From Microvirga sesbaniae (lineage in GTDB: Bacteria; Pseudomonadota; Alphaproteobacteria; Rhizobiales; Beijerinckiaceae), in NCBI RefSeq assembly GCF_025460805.1, contig NZ_JAMXFJ010000004.1:85633-149632 (forward strand): a DNA stretch of 64,000 nucleotides. The letters are read 5' to 3'. Shown in pieces: positions 11,301 through 19,400 of the stretch. The notes beneath the pieces were generated by a model that was given only the letters and a program-made list of their open reading frames with translations, did not search any database and had not been told where the DNA came from. Numbering within the stretch: position 1 is the stretch's first letter; every line of letters starts with the position of its first letter. Both the position numbers and the translations under genes were made by a program.

Positions 11301-12926
11301 CCGCGCAGGCGATCTCTTATTTATGCAAGGAGCGGAGCAAGGCCTGTCTCCTCCTCTACCGAAGGCAAAGTAGTCGCGATCGATCCGACATCGCTTTTAA
11401 CATTGGGAGCATTAGAGCTTCTAGATCCGGTCGAGCAACAATTCGACTGTATAGTAATCGCCCACTCGACTCTGGGCTGGCTCTTTGAGGAACAACAGCG
11501 AATTGCGTTTCATCAACCCAGCCGAATTCGCGATGCGCAGGAACTAAAGCAATTCATAGGTGATGATGCAATAAGCGTACTCGAGCCGTCAGTTGCCCCA
11601 GACGTGGTTTTAGCGAACGATGTCGGAGACGATCTCGCCACGCTCCTAGCCGAAGCCCAAGTGGATAGGGGTGCGGACGCCAGGCAGTGGATCGTGGTTC
11701 GACCGGCACCGGTTCACCGTATGGGCTCGCTGATGGAGGAGGAAGCAGATCTCTCTCAATATCGTACCAGCCTTTGCGGCTGTCGCGAGGTTGTGGAGAA
11801 GCTACGGTCGACGGGCGCAATAACCGCAGCCGAGGAGCGCAAGGCACTCTCCTATCTTGCGCTCCAGGAAAAACCGTGGCCACACCGGCCCGTCATTGAG
11901 GACGGGGCTGTCCTATTAATGGATGATCTTGCCGTCACCTATCTCCAACATCTCGGTCTACTGGGAAAGGTTCGCTCGGCTGGTCTGCGCGCCATAGTTT
12001 CGAATAAGATTAACGCAGAAGCAGATCAGCTGATTCGATATGCAGCGAATATAGGTCAAGTAAGCGAGGTACTCGGGAGGCTGAGACGTTGGTTATCCGA
12101 GGGGATCAGGAGCGGTAAAGTTCGAGTAGGTCCCCGGCCGCGGGAGGTGGATGGCGACGAAGAGGAAGTTCGGATGCATCCCAGCGTCGGAATAGTCGAC
12201 CTTATGAAGATCAGTGACTCGGCCATTATCAATGACCGCTATTTCAACCAGCATCCCGTCATAAATGCTGACGTCGGAATGAAGCCTCTGTACTCGGTTG
12301 TCGAACTGGTCGAATCCTTGCACCTAACTGGCCGCACAAGCGAAGCAGAACTCTTGGAGCATCGCACTACGATGCGTCGTTTCGGGTTTGTATTCATTCC
12401 CGTCGACGCTGGTGAAATTCAAACATATCTCTCTGTCAGTGATGTGGCTGGCGGAAACATAGTTGAGAGTGCGGAACTACGTGCAATCCGCGAGAACATA
12501 CTACGCGTTAGAATGACAGACACGCTACAAATACCCACAGAATGGGAATGGCTTAACAACACGCTCGACGCTCTTCTGCTAGCAATCAAGTCACAGTGGT
12601 GCGAGGGCTCAGACGAGGAAGTATCAAGAGCAAGATCGAATTGGCTTTGGGCCGCCATTGATGCGCGCGGCTGGAGCCATCGAGATCCATCTCCAGATGA
12701 AAGCATTGTCACGACAAAATTCCATGGTCAACTCCTGTCGCTATTAGATGCACCTGACAATGTACCACCTCAAGTAAAGGAAGCTTACTGGCAGTGGTTG
12801 ACGGATGTTGTGCTTTCCCCTTTGAACGAGGAAGAACCACAAGTTTTCGAGCATCTATTAGCTGAACTGAAAGCGCTCATTGATGCCGCAGTTGAAGAGC
12901 ATGCGCGAGGAGCCGGAGAGAAATGA
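8358..12926 (+). CDS. Alpha/beta hydrolase-TPR-PIN conflict-type protein (1522 aa)
   Basis: The N-terminal ~230 residues are a serine hydrolase of the DUF676/lipase-like type: HVLFLHGLRG, nucleophile S89 in AHSLGG, FLGTPHSGAD at 124-133, and a late His215 in DCDHDALTRPKDR. Residues ~300-960 are helical and repeat-like (TPR-like). Residues ~1005-1300 resemble a PIN RNase, with acidic residues D1009, D1189/D1190, D1287 and D1293; the segment before it (aAkLLNRTLVSLVLQP) matches what I recall of the PIN domain of 'TPR-GreAB-C-PIN' conflict systems. Hydrolase and RNase functions are inferred. The GTG start has no clear ribosome site and the frame stays open back to about 8268 without an ATG. The stop overlaps the next ATG by 4 bases, so the two genes are coupled. 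G+C is lower than in gyrB. Confidence 0.75.
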   Translation: MHTHVLFLHGLRGKIEETWMTSGRNPELWATWLQSDRNGVAVWMVGYDAPATRWGGTAMHLADRADNILARLLAEPALRVGNIMFVAHSLGGLVVKQILRNAERRSKNEPDVEQFLHRVRRVAFLGTPHSGADLAGVANLLKLIVRPSAATLGLKRNDPALRDLNLWYRAYVRKNALDSLVLFETRRMGLFGTVVKADSSDPGLPSDPIPVDCDHDALTRPKDRGSDVYIHIRDFVSRPLAGEHRDMVVEAQLRALTNETRVQGEQFARSLETMAHALGSQAEALSRAGAIAPQPIGIIDTEAQKRLERLLKSRFYGEFNSSEEADRLANAVLGGELSSLAPDRKVEILSWCARILAFKSMEKAGDYLEHARILGSSAQLNIAEAILLSTMDESRALERLACFDMPEARTGGLVILINKHGSKRALAWLAGANIPIRDLDSEGKFFVIHSQLENEDWEAALTAASTLSDADYERTPILLHVAASAHLVQAVPEELRALSLQQLPFDARSFPLSAEVNALDRRREARDLYSKSAEAARSLGLEYFAKGAEDTALWLGLRDPEMQLAARSELEISMRSVADSLRRLPLALQFDVKVDLGAVEREIDRQTILSAGTSIDAAVARLALAFTQKNPAGVADYIAHHRDQLERHIRGIDLLEVDMLVQSGQRQRAEQRLDELTRAGLSHARDTALRRIIAESTSSDLVEQREAEFVRSGLIGDLVKLVDALEERKDWHRLSEFAQLLFERTQDLSDAIRVSRALYEDGQYDQLIEFTTRHNNLITQSEVLQTFRCWSLYQSGALVDAYELLKDLRSKRDDPSDRQMLVSIAIASGNWEALLAFVEEEWNHRETRSAEELVRAAQLAKALRSLRLKDLLYEAARKGADDPAVLVGCYSIAIEAGVDETADIASWIQTAAKFSGENGPVRQVSLRDMLDMNPGWEKHERETWTKLEAGELPLFAAAKLLNRTLVSLVLQPALANRIEPDPRRRSLIYARSGARPVSSSTEGKVVAIDPTSLLTLGALELLDPVEQQFDCIVIAHSTLGWLFEEQQRIAFHQPSRIRDAQELKQFIGDDAISVLEPSVAPDVVLANDVGDDLATLLAEAQVDRGADARQWIVVRPAPVHRMGSLMEEEADLSQYRTSLCGCREVVEKLRSTGAITAAEERKALSYLALQEKPWPHRPVIEDGAVLLMDDLAVTYLQHLGLLGKVRSAGLRAIVSNKINAEADQLIRYAANIGQVSEVLGRLRRWLSEGIRSGKVRVGPRPREVDGDEEEVRMHPSVGIVDLMKISDSAIINDRYFNQHPVINADVGMKPLYSVVELVESLHLTGRTSEAELLEHRTTMRRFGFVFIPVDAGEIQTYLSVSDVAGGNIVESAELRAIRENILRVRMTDTLQIPTEWEWLNNTLDALLLAIKSQWCEGSDEEVSRARSNWLWAAIDARGWSHRDPSPDESIVTTKFHGQLLSLLDAPDNVPPQVKEAYWQWLTDVVLSPLNEEEPQVFEHLLAELKALIDAAVEEHARGAGEK

Positions 12927-14854
12927 GAGAGACGTTGTCTCAATCGCAAGTCGCCGAGATCATGTTGTCTCTGGTGCCTCCGCCGGTACAGGCCGCGCTC
13001 CTCAACGACTTGGAATTCCTCACACGCTATGGCTTAGCAACAGAGGCAACTGTTACTTTCGGCGGATCTCCGCCATTCTCTCGTTCATTGCTATTCCAAG
13101 CAATTAGGGAGGCCTTTGGGGCAGATACATCTAGCTCTAAAATTGCTGCTGAAGATGGCTCAGTTTGGCATCTGTCCGTGCACGATAAGGACGGACAACG
13201 AGTGTTGCGATTTTCTGCCGGAGAACACGGTTTCATAGCGTCACAGTTCTGGCCGCTCTCACCATCCCGGGAAGATCGTATGATCGGCTTCAACAGGGAA
13301 GCTGAAGCAATTGGGCTCACAGACAGTGCGGCAGAACATTGGCGCGCTAAGCTCTCAAGCAGCGCAGTAAGCGACGATGAATTCGACAAACTGCAATCGG
13401 AATTCAACAACACCCCGGTTCGGTCTGTATTGCGCATAGAAGCAGAACTTCGCGCCCGCTCGGTCAATATTAGTTCGTTGGTGCCCATTGAGCTTCGCTA
13501 CTACGAGCGGTTGGTTGGCGCGTGTGAGCCAGACATGACGTTGAGTGCGTTCGTAGCATCAATGGAAGCGGAACATCTTAGTTCTCTGATGCGCTGGCGC
13601 AGAATTGAAGTCCTTAGGTCCGGCTTGCTTTTGTCCTGGCACTCGTCCCTTGTAGGTAAGTTTCCAACCTTCGATCTGGCGGAGGAGGATATCCAGTATC
13701 TATATGCGTGGCTCCTACAAAAAGGTGATTTAGTCTCGTGTCTTGGCGCGATTGAATTCAGCCTAGCCCACCTTGATCGTTTTCCACGGATAGAGTCTAA
13801 ATTGCCAGAACTCATTGATAAACTTTGGCGAGAAGCTGATGATAATGAGAGCGGCCGCTTCAATCTTTTATCGTGTCTATGCTGTTTAGTCTTAGGTGAA
13901 ATGGCCCGCAGAGGAATCGGGAGGGATCGGCCTCCATTTTGGCGCAGACTAGCGGCATTTGCACAAGCGTCTTTGATCGAGCGAGCTGTTATTGCGACCG
14001 GACTAGACATAAGTTCGTTTGCAGAGTGGGCTCTTAAGGCACGAGGCCAAATTTTCTATCTGCAGACGATGGTGGACCTACGAAGAGAGCCCCGCTGGCT
14101 GCCCGACTTTATTTCTTCCGACCAACTAAAAGCAGAGTTTCTCGGACGCATCAGCGCTGTAGCCCGTCGCAACGAATTCAAGATCACCGACCCGATGCTA
14201 CGGGAGCGCCTCTTAGGCGACAGTGGGCTTCAGCGCGACGTACAGTTCCCGTTTTCTTACCTTCCGGGACCGATGGAGGGAGGCACGGAGGCGGTTGCAG
14301 AGCTACCGCATGACTTAGTAGAGACGCTGGAACAGCAACTCTCGTCAGATGTTCTGGGACCGAACTCATTTGCTCCGCTTCTGAACTCGACACTGCTGTA
14401 TCGGATAACGCCGGATCATGCACAGCTGGCGGCGGATGCTCTTCGTCGCGTAAAGTATCAGATAATGCAGATTGGTGATGAACGGACGCTATTCTCGTTG
14501 TTGAGTGGGCTCGCAACTGTTGGAGCAGTCACAAGAAGCCAACAGTTAGCTGATGAAGTTCGGGTTCTCGCAAGAGTGATCAGGCGGCGGTCGGGCCCGA
14601 AGTTGCCTCGCGACAATGAATTGCGAGTAGCGCTTATAGCGGCTGCGAGCTACTTGGACGCGGGAGAGTGGGCTTGTTTCCTGGGTGATTGGTTGACTGA
14701 AATGGCACAGGAACCGTTAACAGCAACTATGGCAACTAGCCTCTACGCCCACATTCGCCATCTTCAGAATATCGAGCCGATACTTCGGAGATCGTGTGCA
14801 AAGGCTGACGCGGCTCTGCTAGCCACAGCTAATCAGCTCAATAGCAACATGTAA
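12923..14854 (+). CDS. Uncharacterised partner protein of the hydrolase-TPR-PIN gene (643 aa)
   Basis: The start ATG overlaps the stop of the 1522-residue gene (ATGA), after a GGAGAGAAA-like ribosome site, so the two are almost certainly made together. I do not recognise a family. The protein is soluble by eye, with no signal peptide or membrane helix; the first ~120 residues (FGGSPPFSRSLLFQAIREAF onward) look beta-rich, and the rest is mostly alpha-helical and Leu/Arg/Glu-rich, possibly a helical repeat scaffold. No nuclease, ATPase or peptidase motif was seen. Base composition matches the upstream gene, supporting joint acquisition. It may be a sensor, adaptor or immunity partner; this is inference from coupling only. 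Confidence 0.7.
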   Translation: MRETLSQSQVAEIMLSLVPPPVQAALLNDLEFLTRYGLATEATVTFGGSPPFSRSLLFQAIREAFGADTSSSKIAAEDGSVWHLSVHDKDGQRVLRFSAGEHGFIASQFWPLSPSREDRMIGFNREAEAIGLTDSAAEHWRAKLSSSAVSDDEFDKLQSEFNNTPVRSVLRIEAELRARSVNISSLVPIELRYYERLVGACEPDMTLSAFVASMEAEHLSSLMRWRRIEVLRSGLLLSWHSSLVGKFPTFDLAEEDIQYLYAWLLQKGDLVSCLGAIEFSLAHLDRFPRIESKLPELIDKLWREADDNESGRFNLLSCLCCLVLGEMARRGIGRDRPPFWRRLAAFAQASLIERAVIATGLDISSFAEWALKARGQIFYLQTMVDLRREPRWLPDFISSDQLKAEFLGRISAVARRNEFKITDPMLRERLLGDSGLQRDVQFPFSYLPGPMEGGTEAVAELPHDLVETLEQQLSSDVLGPNSFAPLLNSTLLYRITPDHAQLAADALRRVKYQIMQIGDERTLFSLLSGLATVGAVTRSQQLADEVRVLARVIRRRSGPKLPRDNELRVALIAAASYLDAGEWACFLGDWLTEMAQEPLTATMATSLYAHIRHLQNIEPILRRSCAKADAALLATANQLNSNM

Positions 14855-14956
14855 CCCCATCATAGCAGATACGATTCTAACCGAATCGGGTTCGAGGCTG
14901 CAGTCCTGATCTCCAGAGCCGCAAACTGTGCGAATAGAACCTAGAGCATCGGACGG

Positions 14957-15559
14957 TTAAACGGACGCATATCCGGCGGCCTTGAGGTAGTTCCAGCATT
15001 CTCGCGGCTCAAACAAATCACAGATGTCCCCGAGCGCCCGCCAGAGTGCGTCGAACGTTCGGGCTTCAGCCTTGCGCAGGTGTGCCTTGATCTTGGAAAA
15101 GGCTTGCTCGATCGGGTTCAAATCGGGCGAATAAGCGGGCAGGAACAAGAACCAGGCGCCTCTTTGCTTCAGACACTGCGCCGCCTTGTCGCTCTTGTGA
15201 GCGGCCAGATTGTCGAGGATCACCACGTCGCCCTGGTGCAGGGTCGGGGCGAGTTGTGTCTCGATGTAAGCCTCGAACGCCAATCGAGTAATCGGACCAT
15301 CGATGATCCACGGGGCGCTCAACTCGCTGCACCGCAGCCCGGCCAGAAAGGTATGGGTCTGCCAGTGGCCAAAGGGAGCGCTCATGCGCAGCCGCTGGCC
15401 TTTGCCCGAGCGCCCGCGCAGGCGGGCCATCTTGGTGTTGACGTAAGTTTCGTCAAGAAAGATCAAGCGGTGAGGCTCTTGGCACATGCGCGGCTGACGC
15501 TGAGCGTGCCAGACCCGGCGCTCCTCACGCACATCGGCGCGCGCGCATTCCGCTGCCAT
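14957..15559 (-). CDS. IS630 transposase, C-terminal frame (DDE domain)
   Basis: Catalytic half: first Asp in [15 protein letters not shown], second in [12 protein letters not shown], and Glu in [19 protein letters not shown], followed by the usual C-terminal helices ([20 protein letters not shown]). It overlaps the HTH frame and lies in a frame offset equivalent to +1 from it. It has no good start of its own, which supports production by frameshifting or transcript slippage at the A-run rather than separate translation. A simple indel inactivation is the alternative. Confidence 0.85.
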   Translation of the reverse strand: MAAECARADVREERRVWHAQRQPRMCQEPHRLIFLDETYVNTKMARLRGRSGKGQRLRMSAPFGHWQTHTFLAGLRCSELSAPWIIDGPITRLAFEAYIETQLAPTLHQGDVVILDNLAAHKSDKAAQCLKQRGAWFLFLPAYSPDLNPIEQAFSKIKAHLRKAEARTFDALWRALGDICDLFEPRECWNYLKAAGYASV

Positions 15560-15914
15560 CAGGGCTTTTTTTATAGCTGAAGCCGTGCCGGCACAGAAAG
15601 CGCGAGAGCATCGCGGGAGCCGCCACGATCCCGTGCTCGTCCAGCAGCCTTGCGGCGAGCTCGGGCATGGTGATGGCCGGCCTCGCCTCGACCGTCTGGA
15701 TCAGGAAAGCCCCATAGGGCACCAGCTTGCCGCCACCCGGTGGACGGCCTTGCCGGGCTGGCGCCGGCGAGCCGGTGCTCCGCGTTCGCCGCACGAGCTT
15801 GGTGGCGAAACTCTCACTGACGTCAAAGTGCTGGGCTGCCGCCCCGCAGGAATGGCCCGCCTCCACGAAAGCTGCGACCCGCACTCGGAGATCAAGAGAA
15901 TAGCAGTGACCCAT
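15525..15914 (-). CDS. IS630 transposase, N-terminal frame (HTH)
   Basis: N-terminal half of the transposase: [20 protein letters not shown], a helix-turn-helix ([20 protein letters not shown]) and a linker toward a second HTH ([13 protein letters not shown]). The start at 15914 has a GGAGG site; an in-frame ATG six codons upstream is less likely. The frame runs into a heptanucleotide of A (T7 on the + strand, 15566-15572), after which the DDE half continues in another frame. Slippage there would produce full-length transposase. Confidence 0.8.
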   Translation of the reverse strand: MGHCYSLDLRVRVAAFVEAGHSCGAAAQHFDVSESFATKLVRRTRSTGSPAPARQGRPPGGGKLVPYGAFLIQTVEARPAITMPELAARLLDEHGIVAAPAMLSRFLCRHGFSYKKSPDGSGMRARRCA

Positions 15915-16052
15915 GATCCACCTCCCGTTCAACCAAGTGAATCACAGGTTACATCAGCCCAAAAGCCCCGGAGTCCAATTTCCAGTCCGATGCTCTAGAG
16001 TGCGAGGGCAGGGTTATCGACCCATATTGCCGTTGTGGGCTTGAGTAAGCGC

Positions 16053-16147
16053 TACAGCATCGGACTAAAAGGCGGATCCACAACGCCCCACCTCTCTCCA
16101 CTAGGCAGAGAGAATCGGGAGGGTCCGACAAATCGTCCGATGCTCTA
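16053..16147. repeat. MITE-like element related to the neighbouring IS630
   Basis: About 95 bp bounded by TA dinucleotides and terminal repeats CAGCATCGGAC (16055-16065) and GTCCGATGCTC (16135-16145), the same ends as the IS630 copy 55 bp to the left, with one changed base. The inside has no coding capacity and contains a small stem (CTCTCT / AGAGAG). Such a unit could be moved by the IS630 transposase. Confidence 0.75.
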
Positions 16148-16195
16148 AAAAGTCACCAGGATGCTCAAAGCCGATGGCACAAGAGCATTCTGATA

Positions 16196-16393
16196 TCAAA
16201 AACTACGTAGCTCGCTAAGAGCGTGTAGGCTTGGGTTGAAGTCGATAATAGCTTTAGGTCTCAGCTCGTGAATAAGCACTGCCGTTGTAATATCCCAGGC
16301 CTGTACACGCATGTGGGCCAGTTCCCGCAAACTGCCCGCATAGCGGAGTGGTGGCAGATCAACGACTATGGCCCGCCCCTTCATCACAAACAT
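16196..16393 (-). CDS. Short unassigned reading frame, possible gene remnant
   Basis: A 65-residue frame beginning MFVMKGRAIVVDLPPLRYAG; the frame is open a few codons further upstream to a TAG. Residue content looks protein-like (LRELAHMRVQAWD, HELRPKAIIDFNP) but I know no family, and no ribosome site is obvious. It lies between the MITE and the 3' end of the helicase gene. It could be the tail of a gene destroyed by the insertions, or chance. Nothing else is visible in 16148-16468. Confidence 0.25.
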   Translation of the reverse strand: MFVMKGRAIVVDLPPLRYAGSLRELAHMRVQAWDITTAVLIHELRPKAIIDFNPSLHALSELRSF

Positions 16394-16468
16394 CTGCAGC
16401 GGCTCAGCAGAAGTCCTTACGTGCAGCTATATCAGTGTCTGTTCATCCGGCAATAACTGACATCCAGT

Positions 16469-19400
16469 CTAGTAAGCCGTTACTGGCTTCTCAGTTCTTA
16501 CGATGAGAACACGCCTGACTCGACCACTCGCCTCGAACTCGGCCTCATCCTCCTCAGTCAGACCGATTAATTCTCTTCCGAGCGGGGAGTGTTCAGCAAG
16601 GAAGCCGTTCGGTAGATCGTCGTGGGTAGAGCTCAGGGTGAATGTCGCTGTCTTGTTGTCATCGAGATACCTGATAACGACTCGGTCGCCGACACGGATT
16701 CCGTTTGAAGAAGTCGCTAGCTTTTCTGCTTCTTTGAGCTCTGCCGCGATGCGTTCGTGAACCTGTGCTCTGGATTGCTGGTCGACCCTGTCTGCCCCAT
16801 ACCCATCACATTCGGTGCCTGCCGCCGGCGCTGTGATGTGGGTTGTGAACCCCCCACCGCTGACAGTGCCGTCGCTTGGCTCAATTCCATGCCGTTCCAG
16901 GGTCGCAAACAGATCGTCCATGCAGCCATCGGGATCGAGCGTGAAACTTGAGGCCCAGCAGCGCCAGAAGCGCCAACCAACCCGCTCCAGAATGCGCTGA
17001 CGGCGCATGTCATCCGCCCAGCGCTCCGGACCATGGTACTGATCCCCATCACACTCGATGGCTAGGCGCCGTCCGTTTGCTCCCTCGACGACGAGATCGA
17101 TGCGGTACCCCATAGCTCCCACTTGGGGAGTGACTCGATAGCCGCGTTCCAGCAGACGCCGCAGCACCTCCCGCTCGAAGTTCGACTCACACATTGCCTC
17201 AAGGTCACCCGTGGGCGTAGCAGCACCGGCCATCGGGTCACGGAAATGGCGGATCACCCGCGCCTTCAGATCTTCGGGCTTGAGTTCTTCCTCTCGGACT
17301 GAGCGGACGAGCACGAGACGATCGCGGGCACGGGATAGCGCCACGTTGAACCGCTGCTCGAACTGGGCTGCCGTCTGAGCCTGCTTGCTGTTGGGATCAG
17401 CAATCATGGACAGTAAGACGATATCGCGCTCGTTGCCCTGGAAAGTGGCGCTGTCACCGCAGGCGATGCGGTGGCGCATCATCACATCCTCCCCAAGCTC
17501 ATCGAGAAGCATGCGGTTGATGAGGGCGGCCTGCTTTGCACCAATCAGCGACACCACGCCGATCGTGCGCCAGCGGTCCTGTGCCTCAATGCGGGCAAGG
17601 CTGGGATCGTCAACAATCTTGCGGATCTCACTGACGATGACTTCCGCCTCCCGTGGGTTCTGCTTATCCCCCTTGCGGCGCCCGTCCGGCACGTAGATGT
17701 CGACGAGCGGCGGATCGAGCCGTTCATGCGCCGTTGGCACCCGCAACGGCACCAGCGGCTCAGGGTAGAACTGCATCGAGAACCGAATAATCGGCTCGAC
17801 GCACCGGAAGTGCTCCTTGAGCATGACCAGCTTGTCCGGGAACATGACCTTGGCGAGGTCGTAGAGCGAGGCTCCCGGCAGCAGCAGCGTCTTGAACGGC
17901 TGCCCTTTGAGGAAGCCGTGCTCCAAGCGGTCGATCTTCGCATTCTCGATGAAGGCAGCCGTCGGGCTCACCTGCTTGTCGTCACCGACCACGAGGATCT
18001 TCTTGCCGCGAAGGAGTGCCGGAACCTCACGGATGTCGGACTGGGAGGCCTCGTCCATGATGACGAGGTCGAACGAGCCAACCTCGCCAGGCAACTGCTC
18101 CGCAACGCGCCATGTCGGCATGATCCAGCACGGAATGGCATTATAGCACTGGGCCATGGCGCTGCGGGCGTCGCGGCGGTGCCGGACGGCTCCCTTGCCG
18201 GTGCCTTTGCCGGTCTTGCGCAGGGCTGTGGCGAACATCATCAGGGCAGACCGTACCGGCCCGGACATGGACCGACCAAGCTCATAGAAGGTTCGCTCGC
18301 GCACCACCCGCTCGAAGGTCTTTCTGATTTCAGCATCAAGGCGGACCCGTTCCTCGGCCAGGCTACGCAGCCGGTTCCGGTCGTCGATCCGCGCCAGATA
18401 AGCCGAGGCTGCGGCCCAGTCCCATGCCTCACGCCAGTCGACGGGGATCAAGGCATCCGTATCGCCTTCGACTGGTTCTGTGGCCAGACGACGGCTCCAG
18501 AGAGGAGCCCCCGCTTCGCGGATCCGACCTGTCACGGTACGGACAAGCGCCAGATGGTTCTTGTGCTGGTTCAGATCATCGATCTGGCGCCGCAAGGCCC
18601 CCCAGAGGCGGGCAATGGTCTCCGTCTCGATATTGGATCGGCCAATTGCCTCGCCTAGGAGGTCGCGGGCCAGTTTTCCGATCTTGCCTGATGCATCCGA
18701 GAAGAGCCCTTCGAGCCGGGACACTTCAACGCGCGCGGCGGCGAGCTGTGCAGAGGCCACCGCATTTCGAAGTGCCTCCTCGGCATGTTCCATCCGAGCA
18801 GGATCGCGCCAGAGATCCCGAGGCGAGCTCGCCCCAGGTACGACTTGGCCGAAGACCTCCTCGAGCGTGCGCATGGCGCCAGCTCCCTCCACGAGAATGG
18901 TATTCAGGAGGCCAACGAGTTGTTCGATCTCTCGCGCCGATCCTGCAGACGGAGCGCCGATCTCCTCGGCCAGCGCCCGCCACCGGACGCTCAGTGAAGT
19001 AACTTGCTCCCGCCAGATGAGGTATTGGCGAATGTGATCCCAGTCCTCACGAGCAGCCGGCACGCGCCCTTGCACCTTGATGGCCTGTACGACCGGTCGG
19101 AGGGCCTTCTCGCGAAAGGCAAAGAAGCCAAAGACCTCCTCGCCGCTGGCGAGGCGGCCAATCAACGTGGTTGCCTCAGCGGCTGCTGGCTCGAAGGTAT
19201 CAGGCAGTTCCACCGGCTGGGCCAGGTAGCGCTTGCGCTCCTCGACAATCGGCTTTGCGTCTTCCACGAACCGCAGGAGCAGATCGAGCGCGCCGGCTCC
19301 TCGCTCACCAGCAATCGCATGTTGAGCCACCGGCTCAAGCCATGGATTCGCCTTGGCGAACGTCTGAACACGCTGGAGGGTCTCAAGGGCGTCGGCTCCT

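Larger units (their letters stand above)
14942..15997 (-). mobile_element. IS630-family insertion sequence, complete with ends
   Basis: Perfect 11-bp terminal inverted repeats GAGCATCGGAC at 14944-14954 and GTCCGATGCTC at 15985-15995, each flanked by TA (14942-14943 and 15996-15997), the target duplication of IS630/Tc1-mariner elements. Inside are two reverse frames forming a DDE transposase. It lies between the two-gene hydrolase module and the helicase gene, in intergenic sequence, and interrupts nothing visible. Confidence 0.9.
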
